64,000 nucleotides of DNA from contig OZ241348.1 in assembly GCA_965199915.1 (NCBI GenBank), forward strand, positions 2,046,001-2,110,000, read 5' to 3'. Below the pieces are notes generated by a model. That model ran no database searches. It had not been told where the DNA came from and saw only the letters and a list, made by a program, of their open reading frames with translations. Source of the stretch: VXYL01 sp965199915. GTDB lineage: Bacteria > Pseudomonadota > Gammaproteobacteria > Pseudomonadales > Azotimanducaceae. Position 1 is the stretch's first letter, and the number at the start of each line of letters is the position of its first letter. A program made the position numbers and the translations under genes. Of this stretch, positions 52,964 through 62,840 are shown piece by piece.

Positions 52964-55900
52964 GTTGGAGCGGGCGCTGTTGGCCGGCGATGCGGCCCCG
53001 GCCGGCATCATCGGCACCACCTTCACGGTCAAAGCGGCTTCGGAGCTGCGCGAGCGGGTGCGCGACCGACTGCGCGCCAGCGGCCAGGCGGACTTGGCCG
53101 AACGCACCGCGGAGTCGCTCATCGGCACGGTCCACAGCGTCTGCGAACGGCTCTTGAGACGGTTCGCCTTCGAGTTGGGGATTTCTCCGGAACTTAACGT
53201 GATGAGCATCGACGACGGCGAACGGTTCTTCCACCAGGCGCTCGACCAGACCTTGGACCTCGCCCGCGTGCGCGAGCTCAACGCGATCAGCCACCGCTTG
53301 GGCTTGGTGGACCGCGGCGTGCCGCAATGGCAACGCGAGGTGAAGAGCATCGCCGACAAGGCGCGCGAGAACGACATGGACGAACAGTCTCTCGGCGCGA
53401 TGGGCGAACGCAACGCCGAGACCTTGCTCGGATTCTTCGGCGCCGAGTCGCCGACCACGCCCACCGCCGACTTGCTCGCCGCGGTGGAGGTTGCCGCCGA
53501 CATGCCCGCCGACGGCACCAAGGCGACCGAGGCGTACCGCCAGAAACTGATCGAGGCGAAAACGCTGCTGGCGCGGGACGACTGCCCGTGGCGGATCTGG
53601 ATGCGGCTGGCCGGCGAGGAAGCGGCGAAGCGTTCCCGCCACCACTCCGATGGTGTTCGCGCCGCCGCCGAGCGCTACCAAGGCCATCCGGCCTTCCAGC
53701 GCGATCTGCGCGACTTCCTCCGCGGCATTTACCAAGTCGCCGGCGGCGCCATGGCGCGCTTTCGCGCGCTCAAGCAGGAGCACGGGCTCATCGACTTCGC
53801 GGACATGGAACAGTTCGTGTTGCACGCGCTCGACAAGCCGTCCGTGCGCGAACGCCTGCGCGCCGAGGTGGATCTGCTGCTGGTTGACGAGTTCCAAGAC
53901 ACCAACCCCATGCAACTGGCGCTGTTCCTGAAGATCGCCGCCCTCGCCAAGCGCGCCGTCTTCGTCGGCGATGCCAAGCAGGCCATCTACGAGTTCCGCG
54001 GCTGCGATCCGGCGCTGGTGTTCGCCACCTTGGAATCCCTGGCCGCCGGCAAGGCGGCGAAGACGATTCTGCCCAAGAGCTGGCGGGCGCAGCCGCCCCT
54101 GCTGCACTACTTGAACGAGGTGTTCGCCGCCGCGTTCTCGCCCTCGACAAGCGCCGTGGGGGCCCTGCGGCGCGAATCGGTGGTGCTGGAACCGCAGCGG
54201 CCGCCCAGCGGCGGGCCGGTGGTGTCGGTTTGGAACGTGGCGGGCAACGTGCAGCAGCGCGTGCGCGCGGTGGGCGAGGGCGTGTTCCGCTTGGTGGCCA
54301 GCGGCGAGCGCGTTGCCGATCCCGACGGCGGCGAGCGGCGCCCCATCCGCTACGGCGACATCGCGGTGCTGGCGCGCACCAACCAGCGCGTGGAGCACAT
54401 CGCCGCGGCCCTGCGCGAGATGCGCGTGCCCATGAAAATGACCTTGCTCGGCCTCTTGGCGACGCCGGAAGTGACCTTGGCCAAGAGCTGCCTGCGGCGC
54501 GTGGCCGACCAGGCCGACACGTTGGCGACCGCCGAGATCCTCGCCCTAGCCGATTGCGCGGAACCGGAAGCGTGGCTGCCACACCGCTTGGCTTGGTTGG
54601 CCGACCCGGAGGCGAACGAGGACATCGCCTGGCGGGAAGACGACCATCCCATTCTGCGCCGGTTGGCCGAGCTGCGCGCCGACAGCCCGCTGCGTTCGCC
54701 GGTGGAAATCGTCGCCAAGGTGTTGAACGACGTGGACATTCGCCGCATCGTCGCGGCGTGGGGCCCCGACGACGTGCGCGCCGCGCAACGGCAGAAGAAT
54801 CTCGATGCGTTTCTGAATCTCGCCGTGGAACACGAAAAGCACGCCGCAGCCCACCACGATCCGGGCACCTTGACGGGTTTTCTATTGTGGCTGGAGCACC
54901 CGAGTTCGCCAGACCTCGACTTGCAGCCCGTGGTGACCACCGGCGATGCCGTGCATGTGCTCACCTACCATCGCGCCAAAGGCTTGGAATGGCCGTTGGT
55001 GGTTTGCACGGACTTCGACTACGAGCCGCTGCCCCGCACTTGGGACGTGCGCGTGGAACTCACCGGAACATTCGACATCGAGGCGCCGCTCAAGGGGCGC
55101 GAAATCCGCTACTGGCCGAACATCTTCGACAGACGGCGCAAGGGCGCGCCGGCGCGCGGCGCCATCGAGGAATCGGCCGAAGGCCGCAACTGCCGCGAGC
55201 GGTCGCAGGCGGAAGAACGGCGGCTGGCCTACGTGGGCTTGACCCGCGCCCGGGACCGCTTGGTGCTCGCGCTGCCCAAGGGCAAGCCCAAAGAGGACGC
55301 TTGGCTGCACAGCTTCCTGGCGGACTTCGCGGTTCCGCGCGGCGACTCGCTGACGCTGCCGGGCGATGTGACCATTCACACGCGCGCCGAAACGGTGGAG
55401 GCCGGCGACGGCGAGCGGCAACCGCTGCCGTACGCGCCGCGCTGGTTCGCGAAACGCCAGCGGCGCGCGCATCCGCGCAAATTCGTTCGCCCGTCGGACG
55501 CCCCGCCGCCGGCCGGGGCGGCCATCGGCGCGGTGTTGGAGTTCGGCGAGCGGATCAATGTGCGCGGCGACGACATGGCGGACGTGGGCAGCGGGTTGCA
55601 CGCCGTGGTCGCCGCCGAGTTGCTCAATCCGCTTGCCGCGCCGGCCGCCATCGCGCGCGCCGAGGCGATCCTCGCCGGCTGGCACACCGACCAGCGCATC
55701 GACGCCGCCGACGCCGTGGCCGCGGCCGGACGGTTTCACGCCTTTCTGCAGGAGCGTTTCGCGCCCACCGCAATCGAGGTGGAGGTTCCGATTCTGCACC
55801 GGCTGGCCGACGGGCGCGTGGTGCGCGGTTTCGTGGATCTGCTGGCCGAAACCGCCGCCGGGTGGCTGATCATCGATCACAAGTCCTCCCCGCAGCCCAA

Positions 55901-56048
55901 GTCCACTTGGCGGCGGGACGCGCTCGGCTACGCCGGCCAGCTCGCCACCTACCGCGACGCCTTGCTGGCGGCAGAGCGCAAGGTGGCCGGCTGCTGGGTG
56001 CATTTCGCCGTCACCGGCGGACTGGTGGAAGTGCGGCTAGCTGGATGA
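52890..56048 (+). CDS. AddA-like UvrD-family helicase with C-terminal nuclease
   Basis: The 1,052-residue protein joins a superfamily 1 helicase to a RecB-type nuclease. Helicase motifs in order: SAGAGSGKTYRL (I), TTFTVKAASELRER (Ia), LLLVDEFQDTNP (II), FVGDAKQAIYEFRG (III), PKSWRAQPPLL (IV), VLTYHRAKGLEW (V) and YVGLTRARDRLVL (VI). The nuclease at the end has GFVDLLAETAAGW, IIDHKSS and YAGQLATYRDALL. It should process double-strand breaks with the AddB-like protein encoded upstream. Its last 12 bases overlap the end of the convergent AAA ATPase gene. Confidence 0.92.
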   Translation: MKRWGHVTFISAGAGSGKTYRLTEELERALLAGDAAPAGIIGTTFTVKAASELRERVRDRLRASGQADLAERTAESLIGTVHSVCERLLRRFAFELGISPELNVMSIDDGERFFHQALDQTLDLARVRELNAISHRLGLVDRGVPQWQREVKSIADKARENDMDEQSLGAMGERNAETLLGFFGAESPTTPTADLLAAVEVAADMPADGTKATEAYRQKLIEAKTLLARDDCPWRIWMRLAGEEAAKRSRHHSDGVRAAAERYQGHPAFQRDLRDFLRGIYQVAGGAMARFRALKQEHGLIDFADMEQFVLHALDKPSVRERLRAEVDLLLVDEFQDTNPMQLALFLKIAALAKRAVFVGDAKQAIYEFRGCDPALVFATLESLAAGKAAKTILPKSWRAQPPLLHYLNEVFAAAFSPSTSAVGALRRESVVLEPQRPPSGGPVVSVWNVAGNVQQRVRAVGEGVFRLVASGERVADPDGGERRPIRYGDIAVLARTNQRVEHIAAALREMRVPMKMTLLGLLATPEVTLAKSCLRRVADQADTLATAEILALADCAEPEAWLPHRLAWLADPEANEDIAWREDDHPILRRLAELRADSPLRSPVEIVAKVLNDVDIRRIVAAWGPDDVRAAQRQKNLDAFLNLAVEHEKHAAAHHDPGTLTGFLLWLEHPSSPDLDLQPVVTTGDAVHVLTYHRAKGLEWPLVVCTDFDYEPLPRTWDVRVELTGTFDIEAPLKGREIRYWPNIFDRRRKGAPARGAIEESAEGRNCRERSQAEERRLAYVGLTRARDRLVLALPKGKPKEDAWLHSFLADFAVPRGDSLTLPGDVTIHTRAETVEAGDGERQPLPYAPRWFAKRQRRAHPRKFVRPSDAPPPAGAAIGAVLEFGERINVRGDDMADVGSGLHAVVAAELLNPLAAPAAIARAEAILAGWHTDQRIDAADAVAAAGRFHAFLQERFAPTAIEVEVPILHRLADGRVVRGFVDLLAETAAGWLIIDHKSSPQPKSTWRRDALGYAGQLATYRDALLAAERKVAGCWVHFAVTGGLVEVRLAG

Positions 56049-57395
56049 CCTTTCCCTTGCGCGGGAAAGTGTCTCCACCGATCGCCGCACGGTTCTCACC
56101 GCCACGTTGTCAAGTGGACACGCTTCACGCAACTCCGCGAAATGCGCGAGCAGCGACGGGATGGCTGGACGACATGCGCCGAGCCGATTCTCAAGAAACC
56201 CTTGGTCATGCAGCTCCTTGATTGTCTTCGAAGCATGTGCCGAATCCACAGGATCGCCGAAATTGTCGGAAGCCATAAGCGTTCTTTTCACATCGCCAAT
56301 GTTCGCCCACCCGTCGTCGCCGCCATCGAACGCATGCGCCAGCGCAATGGTGTGGTCCGCCCAAGGACGCAACCGAGCGTCGTAGTAGTCCCGCTTGTGT
56401 TCCCGACACAGCTCCCTGAGCTTCTCCGCCGGGGGCGAGTCGCCGATTCCTTGGCGCAGCAGGACTTCCGCCAACGCGCTGCAACCGTTGGTCATGTGCT
56501 GAGGGAAGTTGGCACTTTCATTGAGAATTGCGTCCGCCGCTCCGTTGATCCAACGCGAGCGCTGTATCTTGTCAAAGGGCCCTTCGTCGAACGTGAAATC
56601 GGCAAGTGCGACTTCGAGCGTGCCCGTGACGCATTGCCTAGCGTCCTCGTTCGACAACACTCCAATCGTTCGCGCGTGTCCTCGCGCAAGCCGCGACAAT
56701 CCAAGCTCGCGCAGACGATCAACCGTGTTCTGCAATCCGAAACATGCGAGAAGCACTCTCGTCCGTCCTCTGACCCCTTGGTGCAGAACGTCCAAGTGGC
56801 GTCGAACCCGAGGCGAGTCTGGGAGATTTTGCGCCTCGTCCACAAGCAGCATGATGGTGCTGTCGCGCCGGTTGAATCGGAAAGCGACGTAATCCGCAAT
56901 CGCAATGGGAAGCGAATTCGGCGCCTTGGCCGCTGGGCGAAAGCTGTCAAAGTCCTTTTTCGTCAGCGCCGCGAAGAGTGCGTGAGCCACCAAGGAAGCT
57001 CCGCCAACCGCGCGGTTCACCCTCCGAGCCATGTCATCGGATGAACAATACTCGCGGAACTCCTTGTCGATTTCCTCAATCATGGCCGCGGGGGTCGAAT
57101 CCAAGACGCCCGGCGTCAGTGGAACCGGAACGACTAGGCGGTCGGCATCGTCTTCAGAGGTCAACAAGCGGGTGGCGTATTCGTTCAGCAAGGCGGTCTT
57201 GCCCGCCCCGGGCACTCCTTGAACCACGACCGTGTGACCAAGTTCGCCGCGCTGGACGCCCTGCAGCGCACCGCTCAGCAGCGAGAACTCGTCCTCCCGA
57301 CCGGCGAAGATCACAGGGGATGTTCTATCGCTGATCGTGGCCAGTCGGGCAAGGGCATCCCGAACCGCTGGTGAAAGAACACTGCCATGCGCCAT
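56037..57395 (-). CDS. AAA ATPase, STAND-like, unknown role
   Basis: The 452-residue protein has a Walker A GVPGAGKTALL near residue 60 and Walker B TIMLLVDEAQNL, followed by an arginine-bearing sensor region and a helical, possibly winged-helix, C-terminus. This matches signal-transduction or plasmid-type ATPases. No membrane segment is seen. Base composition is visibly lower in G+C than in its neighbours, with more A/T at third codon positions, which suggests recent acquisition. It is 21 bp after hisC on the same strand, but its ATG has little ribosome site. Confidence 0.75.
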   Translation of the reverse strand: MAHGSVLSPAVRDALARLATISDRTSPVIFAGREDEFSLLSGALQGVQRGELGHTVVVQGVPGAGKTALLNEYATRLLTSEDDADRLVVPVPLTPGVLDSTPAAMIEEIDKEFREYCSSDDMARRVNRAVGGASLVAHALFAALTKKDFDSFRPAAKAPNSLPIAIADYVAFRFNRRDSTIMLLVDEAQNLPDSPRVRRHLDVLHQGVRGRTRVLLACFGLQNTVDRLRELGLSRLARGHARTIGVLSNEDARQCVTGTLEVALADFTFDEGPFDKIQRSRWINGAADAILNESANFPQHMTNGCSALAEVLLRQGIGDSPPAEKLRELCREHKRDYYDARLRPWADHTIALAHAFDGGDDGWANIGDVKRTLMASDNFGDPVDSAHASKTIKELHDQGFLENRLGACRPAIPSLLAHFAELREACPLDNVAVRTVRRSVETLSRARERSSS

Positions 57396-57416
57396 GTGGG
57401 TCAGCCTAGTGGTCCG

Positions 57417-58490
57417 TCATCCAAGCGCTTCCGCGAGCGCCGCCACGAATGCGTCGTTCTCGGCCGGTGCGCCAACAGTGACGCGCACGCAGTCGCGTAG
57501 CCGCGGCGCGTCGAAATAGCGCACCAGGATTCCGCGGCACCGCAGGCGCTTGTGCAAGGTGGCGGCGCAAACACCGGCCGGAGCGCGCGCGAGCAGGAAG
57601 TTGGTTTGGGATTCCGGCACCGCGAACCCCGCGCGCCGCAGGTGTTCCGCCAAGCGTCGCCGCTCGGCGCGGACTTCCCGCCAGCGGGATTGGGCGTATT
57701 CGCAATCGGTCAACGCCGCCGCGGCCAAGATTTGCGCGATGGCATCCACGTTGAAGCTGTCCCGCGTCTTGGTGAGGACGGGGGCGATGAGCGCCGGGTC
57801 GCCCACCAGAAAACCCACGCGCAGCCCGGCCAGCGCGTAGCCTTTGGACAACGTGCGCAACAGGAGCAGATTGGCGTGCGTGCTCACCAACTGGGCGAGG
57901 TCGTGTTCGCGGGCTGGATCCACGAAATCCACATACGCCTCGTCCACCAGCAGCACGCCGTTCAAGTTCGTCGCCAACTCCGCAACCGCGGCGGCGGACA
58001 GCAACACCCCCGAAGGCGCGTGGGGGTTCACGATGCAGACGAGTTTCGCCCCGGCGGCGTTCATTTGCGCGGCGAAATGCGCCGGCGGACGCCAGTTCGG
58101 CGAGAGTTCCAGCGCCCGCACCCGGCACTCCTGGGCCGCGGCCAGCACCGGCAACAGCGAATACCCCGGCTCGGTCAGGCCGAGGGTGGCGCCTGGGCCC
58201 ACGAACGTGGCCAACGCCAGCCGCAGCCCTTCGTCGCCGCCGTTGGTGGCCACCACTTGGTCCATGTCCACGCCGAGTTGCGCCGCGAACCGGCGGCGCA
58301 GCGGATCCGCGGTGGCCGGCGGATAGCGGCGCAGCGTGGCGGCATCGAAAGCGGCGAGCGCATCGGCAACCGCCGGCGACGGCGGATACGGGTTTTCGTT
58401 GGTGTTGAGCTTGATCACGCGCGGATCGTTCGGCTGTTCGCCGTAGACGTAGCCGGTCATGCGGCGGACGTTGGCGCGCTCGTAGGTCAT
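57417..58490 (-). CDS. hisC: Histidinol-phosphate aminotransferase HisC
   Basis: The 357-residue enzyme of histidine synthesis shows the family start KLNTNENPYPPSP, ATNGGDEGLRLALATF, NPHAPSGV, LLVDEAYVDF and the PLP lysine in LRTLSKGYALAGLRVGF. The ATG at 58490 overlaps the stop of the AI-2E family gene by four bases (ATGA), so the two are co-translated. No other his genes are present. Confidence 0.92.
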   Translation of the reverse strand: MTYERANVRRMTGYVYGEQPNDPRVIKLNTNENPYPPSPAVADALAAFDAATLRRYPPATADPLRRRFAAQLGVDMDQVVATNGGDEGLRLALATFVGPGATLGLTEPGYSLLPVLAAAQECRVRALELSPNWRPPAHFAAQMNAAGAKLVCIVNPHAPSGVLLSAAAVAELATNLNGVLLVDEAYVDFVDPAREHDLAQLVSTHANLLLLRTLSKGYALAGLRVGFLVGDPALIAPVLTKTRDSFNVDAIAQILAAAALTDCEYAQSRWREVRAERRRLAEHLRRAGFAVPESQTNFLLARAPAGVCAATLHKRLRCRGILVRYFDAPRLRDCVRVTVGAPAENDAFVAALAEALG

Positions 58491-59551
58491 GGCGGCGGGT
58501 CGGGCGGCGCCGGTGGCGTTGACGCAGGCGCGTCGCCGCGTTCCGCCGGGTCGAGCAAGTGGGCGATGCGCTCCGTGGACGGGTTCGCGGCCAACGCGAT
58601 TTTCGCCGTCATGGTGAGCGGCACGGAAAGCAGCATGCCCACCGGCCCCAGCATCCAATTCCAAAACACCAAAGAAAGAAAAACCGCCAACGTGGAGAGG
58701 CCCAAGCCGCGACCCATGAAACGCGGTTCCACCACGTTGCCCATCACCACGTTCACCACCACGAACACCGCCAACGTGGCGCCCGCCTCGCCGGCGCCGA
58801 GTTGCACCTGCGCGAGCAGCACCGGCGGCACCGCGGCGATGACGCTGCCGATGGTGGGGACGTAATTCAGCAGGAACGCCAACAGTCCCCACAGAATCGG
58901 AAAGTCCACGCCGATGATCCACAACGCCAAGCTCACGAACACGCCGGTGCCCACGCTCACTGTTGTCTTGATGCCGATGTAGCGGTTCACGTTCACCACG
59001 AAACGTTGAAAATGCGGCACGTCGCGATCCGGATCGGCGAGGATGGAATGCAATTTGCGCGGAAACGACCACGCCTCCGCCAGAATGAAAATGACGGTGA
59101 GCAGAATGACGAAGCCGTTGGAGAGAATGCCGACGAGGTTTTGCAGCGCATCGCCCACGAAACCCAGCGCAACGCCGGGATCGATGAACCCCGTTTTCAT
59201 CTCCACGCCGAAACGCGCCAACAAGTCGAACACGCCTTGCTGCAGATCGGCCACTCCCGCTTGGTAGGTGGGCAGCCGCGCGCGAAAACCCGCCACCGAT
59301 TGCGCCACCACCGTGCCGACGGCCACCAAAACGACCACCAGCCCCAACATCACCACGGCGATGGCCAAACCCACCGGCACGCGAAAGCGGTGCAGCCAAA
59401 AGACCGGCGTGGCGGCGATGGTTGCGAGGAACGCCGAGAGCAGGAACGGCACCATCAACTGCTCGGCCGCCTTGATTCCGGCGGCGATGACCACCAACGC
59501 CGCAAGCGTCAGCAGCACGCCGCCGCGGCCGGGATGTTCCGCGTTCGCCAA
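58487..59551 (-). CDS. AI-2E family transporter (PerM-like)
   Basis: The 354-residue membrane protein has eight or so hydrophobic segments with the family pattern. These include LMVPFLLSAFLATIAATPVF early, then LLAFLLNYVPTIGSVIAAVP and NVVEPRFMGRGLGLSTLAVF. The C-terminal tail is proline-rich. Members export small molecules or ions in exchange; real function differs by branch, so AI-2 transport should not be assumed. It follows the Nit-type gene by six bases in the minus-strand operon. Confidence 0.88.
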   Translation of the reverse strand: MANAEHPGRGGVLLTLAALVVIAAGIKAAEQLMVPFLLSAFLATIAATPVFWLHRFRVPVGLAIAVVMLGLVVVLVAVGTVVAQSVAGFRARLPTYQAGVADLQQGVFDLLARFGVEMKTGFIDPGVALGFVGDALQNLVGILSNGFVILLTVIFILAEAWSFPRKLHSILADPDRDVPHFQRFVVNVNRYIGIKTTVSVGTGVFVSLALWIIGVDFPILWGLLAFLLNYVPTIGSVIAAVPPVLLAQVQLGAGEAGATLAVFVVVNVVMGNVVEPRFMGRGLGLSTLAVFLSLVFWNWMLGPVGMLLSVPLTMTAKIALAANPSTERIAHLLDPAERGDAPASTPPAPPDPPP

Positions 59552-59557
59552 GCGGCG

Positions 59558-60394
59558 TTACCGAAACGGTCGCCGGTTGGCGAGGCTCGGCAGTTCGGCG
59601 CGCACCGCCGCCACGCGCGCCGGATCGATGTCCGCAAGGGCGAAACCATCGCCATCCGCGCATTCGGCGATCACCGCGCCCCACGGGTCGGCGATCAGCG
59701 CGTGGCCGTAGGACTTTCGGCCGCGGTGTTGATGGTCGCCGTGCTGGGCCGCGGCGAGGATGTAGCACTGGCACTCGATGGCGCGGGCGCGCAGCAGCAC
59801 ATGCCAATGGGCGCGGCCGGTGGTCTTGAGAAACGCGCTCGGCACGGCGATCGCGGTGGCGTCTTGATCCGCCAAGGCTTGGTAGAGCAGCGGAAAGCGC
59901 ACGTCGTAGCACACGGTGAGGCCGAGCTTGCCGAACGGCGTTTCGGTGACCACGGCCCGGTCGCCCGGCGCCGTGGCGCGCGATTCGCGCATGCGCGTGC
60001 CGTCCGCCAAATCCACGTCGAACAGGTGGATCTTGCGATACGCCGCGGCGACGGCGCCGTCCGGCGCGAGGTGCAGACAGGTGTTGTGTCCGCGCCCGTC
60101 CGCGGCTTTTTCGGGAAAACCGCCAAGCACCAAGTGAATGTTCGTTCGCCGCGCCGTTTCAAGGCAGCGGGCGAGGATGGGGCCGGGCGCCTCATCGGGG
60201 CCTGCGGGGATGCGTTCAAGCCACTCGGCGCCGGCGCGTTCCGAGCCGATGAAGGCGAACGCTTCCGGCACAACCACCAGCTGGGCGCCGGCGGCCGCGG
60301 CGCGTTCGACCAGACTGGTGGTTGTTTCCAAGTTCTTCTCCACCTCGGAGGTCGCGCACATTTGCACGATGCCGACGGTGGTTTTCTCGGCCAC
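59558..60394 (-). CDS. Carbon-nitrogen hydrolase (Nit1/Nit2 type)
   Basis: The 278-residue nitrilase-superfamily enzyme has the catalytic triad visible: Glu in VVPEAFAF, Lys in YRKIHLFDVD, and Cys in LTVCYDVRFPLLY. The Nit branch repairs deaminated glutathione or acts as an omega-amidase, and sequence alone does not settle which. It begins one base after the DEAD-box helicase gene ends and is part of the argC operon. Confidence 0.9.
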   Translation of the reverse strand: MAEKTTVGIVQMCATSEVEKNLETTTSLVERAAAAGAQLVVVPEAFAFIGSERAGAEWLERIPAGPDEAPGPILARCLETARRTNIHLVLGGFPEKAADGRGHNTCLHLAPDGAVAAAYRKIHLFDVDLADGTRMRESRATAPGDRAVVTETPFGKLGLTVCYDVRFPLLYQALADQDATAIAVPSAFLKTTGRAHWHVLLRARAIECQCYILAAAQHGDHQHRGRKSYGHALIADPWGAVIAECADGDGFALADIDPARVAAVRAELPSLANRRPFR

Positions 60395-60395
60395 G

Positions 60396-61574
60396 CTACA
60401 CCTCCGGGGGCTTGGTCTGAATGCTCTCGCCCAAGAGTTCCTCTATCGCCGGCAGATCGAAGGCGTCGTCTTCGGAAACGAAGCTGATGGCGATGCCGGT
60501 GGCGCCGGCGCGGCCGGTTCTGCCGATGCGGTGAACATAGTCCTCGGCGTCTTCCGGCAAATCGTAATTGATCACATGGCTTATGCCTTCCACGTGAATG
60601 CCGCGCCCGGCCACGTCGGTCGCCACCACCAGATTCGTCTCGCCATCCTTGAAACGCTGCATGGTGGCGAGGCGCTTGCGTTGCGGAATGTCGCCGGCGA
60701 GTTCCTCGCAATCCACGCCTTTGCCGCGCAGATAGCTCACCAGCCGATGCGCTTGATCGCGGCGGTTCACGAACACCAGCGTGTGATCCGGGCCGTGCTG
60801 CCGAACGAAAGCAAGCAACGTGCTGCGTTTGCGATCCCGCGGCAGCGCCCAAAAGCGCTGCTCCACGGTGTCCACCGCCACGGACTCCGGCTTGATCGCC
60901 ACATGCACCGGATCCAACGTCCACTGGGCGGCGAGGTTCATCACGTCGTCGTTGAACGTGGCGCTGAAGAACATCGTCTGCCGTTCGCGCTTCTTGGGCG
61001 TTTGGTAGACGATGCGGCGCACGTCCGGGATGAAACCCATGTCCAACATCCGATCCGCCTCGTCGATCACCAGCACTTCCACATGGCGCAGGCTGGCGAG
61101 CCGCTGACCGGCGAAGTCGAGCAACCGCCCCGGCGTCGCCACCAGAATGTCGATTGCGCCGGCGCGCAGTTGCTCACGCTGTTTGGCGTAGTCGATGCCT
61201 CCGACCAGGCAGACGATGCGCGTCCGTGTGTGGTGGGACAGATCGCGCGCGTCTTTTTCGATTTGCAGGGCGAGCTCTCGGGTTGGCGCCAGCACGAGGG
61301 CGCGGGCGGCCCCCGGCGGCAACGCATGCGGCAGAGGAAACTCCAACTGCCGGGCGAGAATGGTGATGAGAAACGCGGCGGTTTTGCCGGTGCCCGTTTG
61401 CGCTTGCCCGGTGATGTCGTAGTCGGCGAGGCTGTAGGGCAGCACCTCGCCTTGAATGGGCGTGCATTGCTCGAAACCGAGCGCGTCGATTGCCGCCACG
61501 ACGGAACGCGGCAGCGCGAGTTCGTGGAAGCGGACCACGTCCTCGACCGCCGCCGTTGCCGTGTCTTCACTCAT
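60396..61574 (-). CDS. DEAD-box RNA helicase (RhlB-like)
   Basis: The 392-residue helicase shows every DEAD-box motif: Q motif region GFEQCTPIQGEVLP, AQTGTGKTAAF, PTRELALQI, ATPGRLLDF, VIDEADRMLDMG, FSATF, and HRIGRTGRAG. The C-terminus lacks the long basic tail of RhlE, so RhlB, the RNA-degradosome helicase, is the closer match. It is expressed within a tight minus-strand operon of metabolic genes. Confidence 0.92.
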   Translation of the reverse strand: MSEDTATAAVEDVVRFHELALPRSVVAAIDALGFEQCTPIQGEVLPYSLADYDITGQAQTGTGKTAAFLITILARQLEFPLPHALPPGAARALVLAPTRELALQIEKDARDLSHHTRTRIVCLVGGIDYAKQREQLRAGAIDILVATPGRLLDFAGQRLASLRHVEVLVIDEADRMLDMGFIPDVRRIVYQTPKKRERQTMFFSATFNDDVMNLAAQWTLDPVHVAIKPESVAVDTVEQRFWALPRDRKRSTLLAFVRQHGPDHTLVFVNRRDQAHRLVSYLRGKGVDCEELAGDIPQRKRLATMQRFKDGETNLVVATDVAGRGIHVEGISHVINYDLPEDAEDYVHRIGRTGRAGATGIAISFVSEDDAFDLPAIEELLGESIQTKPPEV

Positions 61575-61598
61575 GCGGTTTTATCGCCCCTGCGGATT

Positions 61599-62840
61599 TC
61601 AATGCCGTGACGCCAGACGGGCCGCCGACAGTTTCACGCACAGCGCGAGCGCGTCGATGCTCGCCGCCACGGCTTCCACGGTGGCGAAGGTGGGCGCGAT
61701 GCGGATGTTGCGATCCTCGGGGTCGCGGCCGCGGGGAAACGTCGCGCCCGCGGGAGTAAGCGCCACGCCGAGCTCCTTGGCGAGGGCGACGGCTGCGGCG
61801 GCGAGCCCCGGGCGGGTGTTCAGCGAGACGAAATAGCCGCCGCGCGGCTTCGTCCACTCGGCCAGGCCGGTGCCGCCGAGGCCCCGCTCCAAACCGCGTT
61901 GCACCGCGTGGAACTTGGGGCGGATGCGCTCTGCGTGCGCCCGCATGTGTTCTTCAAGGCGGCCGCCCAGGAACCGGGCGTGGCGCAGTTGGTTCACCTT
62001 GTCCGCGCCGATCATGAGCAGCGCCAAGCGTTTCTCCATGGCCGCCAGAAAGCGCTCCGATCCGCCGAGAAAAGCGATGCCGCCGGTGGCGAAGGTGACC
62101 TTGGAAGTGGACGCGAACATGGCGATGCCGTCTTCGGCGCCGGCCGCTTGCGCCAGCGGCAGGATGGGCGTCAGGCGCGCCGCTGGAAACTCGAAATCGT
62201 GGACGGCGTAGGCGTTGTCCCACAGCACTAGGAACGGTCCCTGCGCTTTGTTTGGCAGCGCGGCGAGGCGGCGCACGGTTTGCGCCGAATAGACGCAGCC
62301 GGTGGGATTGGAGTATTTCGGCACGCACCAGATGCAGCGCGCCTGGGGGTCGGTCTCGACAATCCGCTCCACCGCGTCCATGTCCGGCCCGGCGTCCGTC
62401 ATGGGCACGGTGACGAGTTCCAAGCCGAGACCGTCCGCGAGCGCGAAGTGCCGGTCGTAGCCCGGCACCGGGCAGATGGCCTTCGCCGGGCCCAGCGAGC
62501 GCCACGGCGGGCCGCAAACCCCGGCCTGCAAAGCGGCTTCGAGCACATGGAACATCAGCGTCAGGCTGGAGTTGCCGCCGGCGATCACGTTTTCCGGCGG
62601 CGCGTCGAGGAACGTCGCGCCGAGGGCGCGGGCCTCCGGGACGCCGCGCAGCACGCCGTAGTTGCGCGCGTCCGTGCCGTCTTCGGCGCGAAACGCGCCG
62701 CCGAGCAATCCGTCCAGCGCGTTCGACAAGTCCAGTTGTTCGGCGGCCGGCTTGCCGCGCGTCAGATCGAGCGCCAGCTTCGCGCCCTTGAGCGCTTCAA
62801 ACCGGCGTTCGAGATCGGCGCGATCGGTCGCTGTGGTCAT
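61599..62840 (-). CDS. Class I aminotransferase, AspT type Ic-like
   Basis: The 413-residue PLP enzyme has RNYGVLRGVPEARALG in other families' GxxxL position, IAGGNSSLTLMFHVLEAAL, a typical CVPKYSNPTG, WDNAYAVHDFE and the PLP lysine in STSKVTFATGGIAF. This pattern fits the separate aspartate aminotransferase branch seen in Corynebacterium and gammaproteobacteria. Its ATG overlaps the end of argC by four bases, so it may feed amino groups to nearby amino acid synthesis. Confidence 0.87.
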   Translation of the reverse strand: MTTATDRADLERRFEALKGAKLALDLTRGKPAAEQLDLSNALDGLLGGAFRAEDGTDARNYGVLRGVPEARALGATFLDAPPENVIAGGNSSLTLMFHVLEAALQAGVCGPPWRSLGPAKAICPVPGYDRHFALADGLGLELVTVPMTDAGPDMDAVERIVETDPQARCIWCVPKYSNPTGCVYSAQTVRRLAALPNKAQGPFLVLWDNAYAVHDFEFPAARLTPILPLAQAAGAEDGIAMFASTSKVTFATGGIAFLGGSERFLAAMEKRLALLMIGADKVNQLRHARFLGGRLEEHMRAHAERIRPKFHAVQRGLERGLGGTGLAEWTKPRGGYFVSLNTRPGLAAAAVALAKELGVALTPAGATFPRGRDPEDRNIRIAPTFATVEAVAASIDALALCVKLSAARLASRH

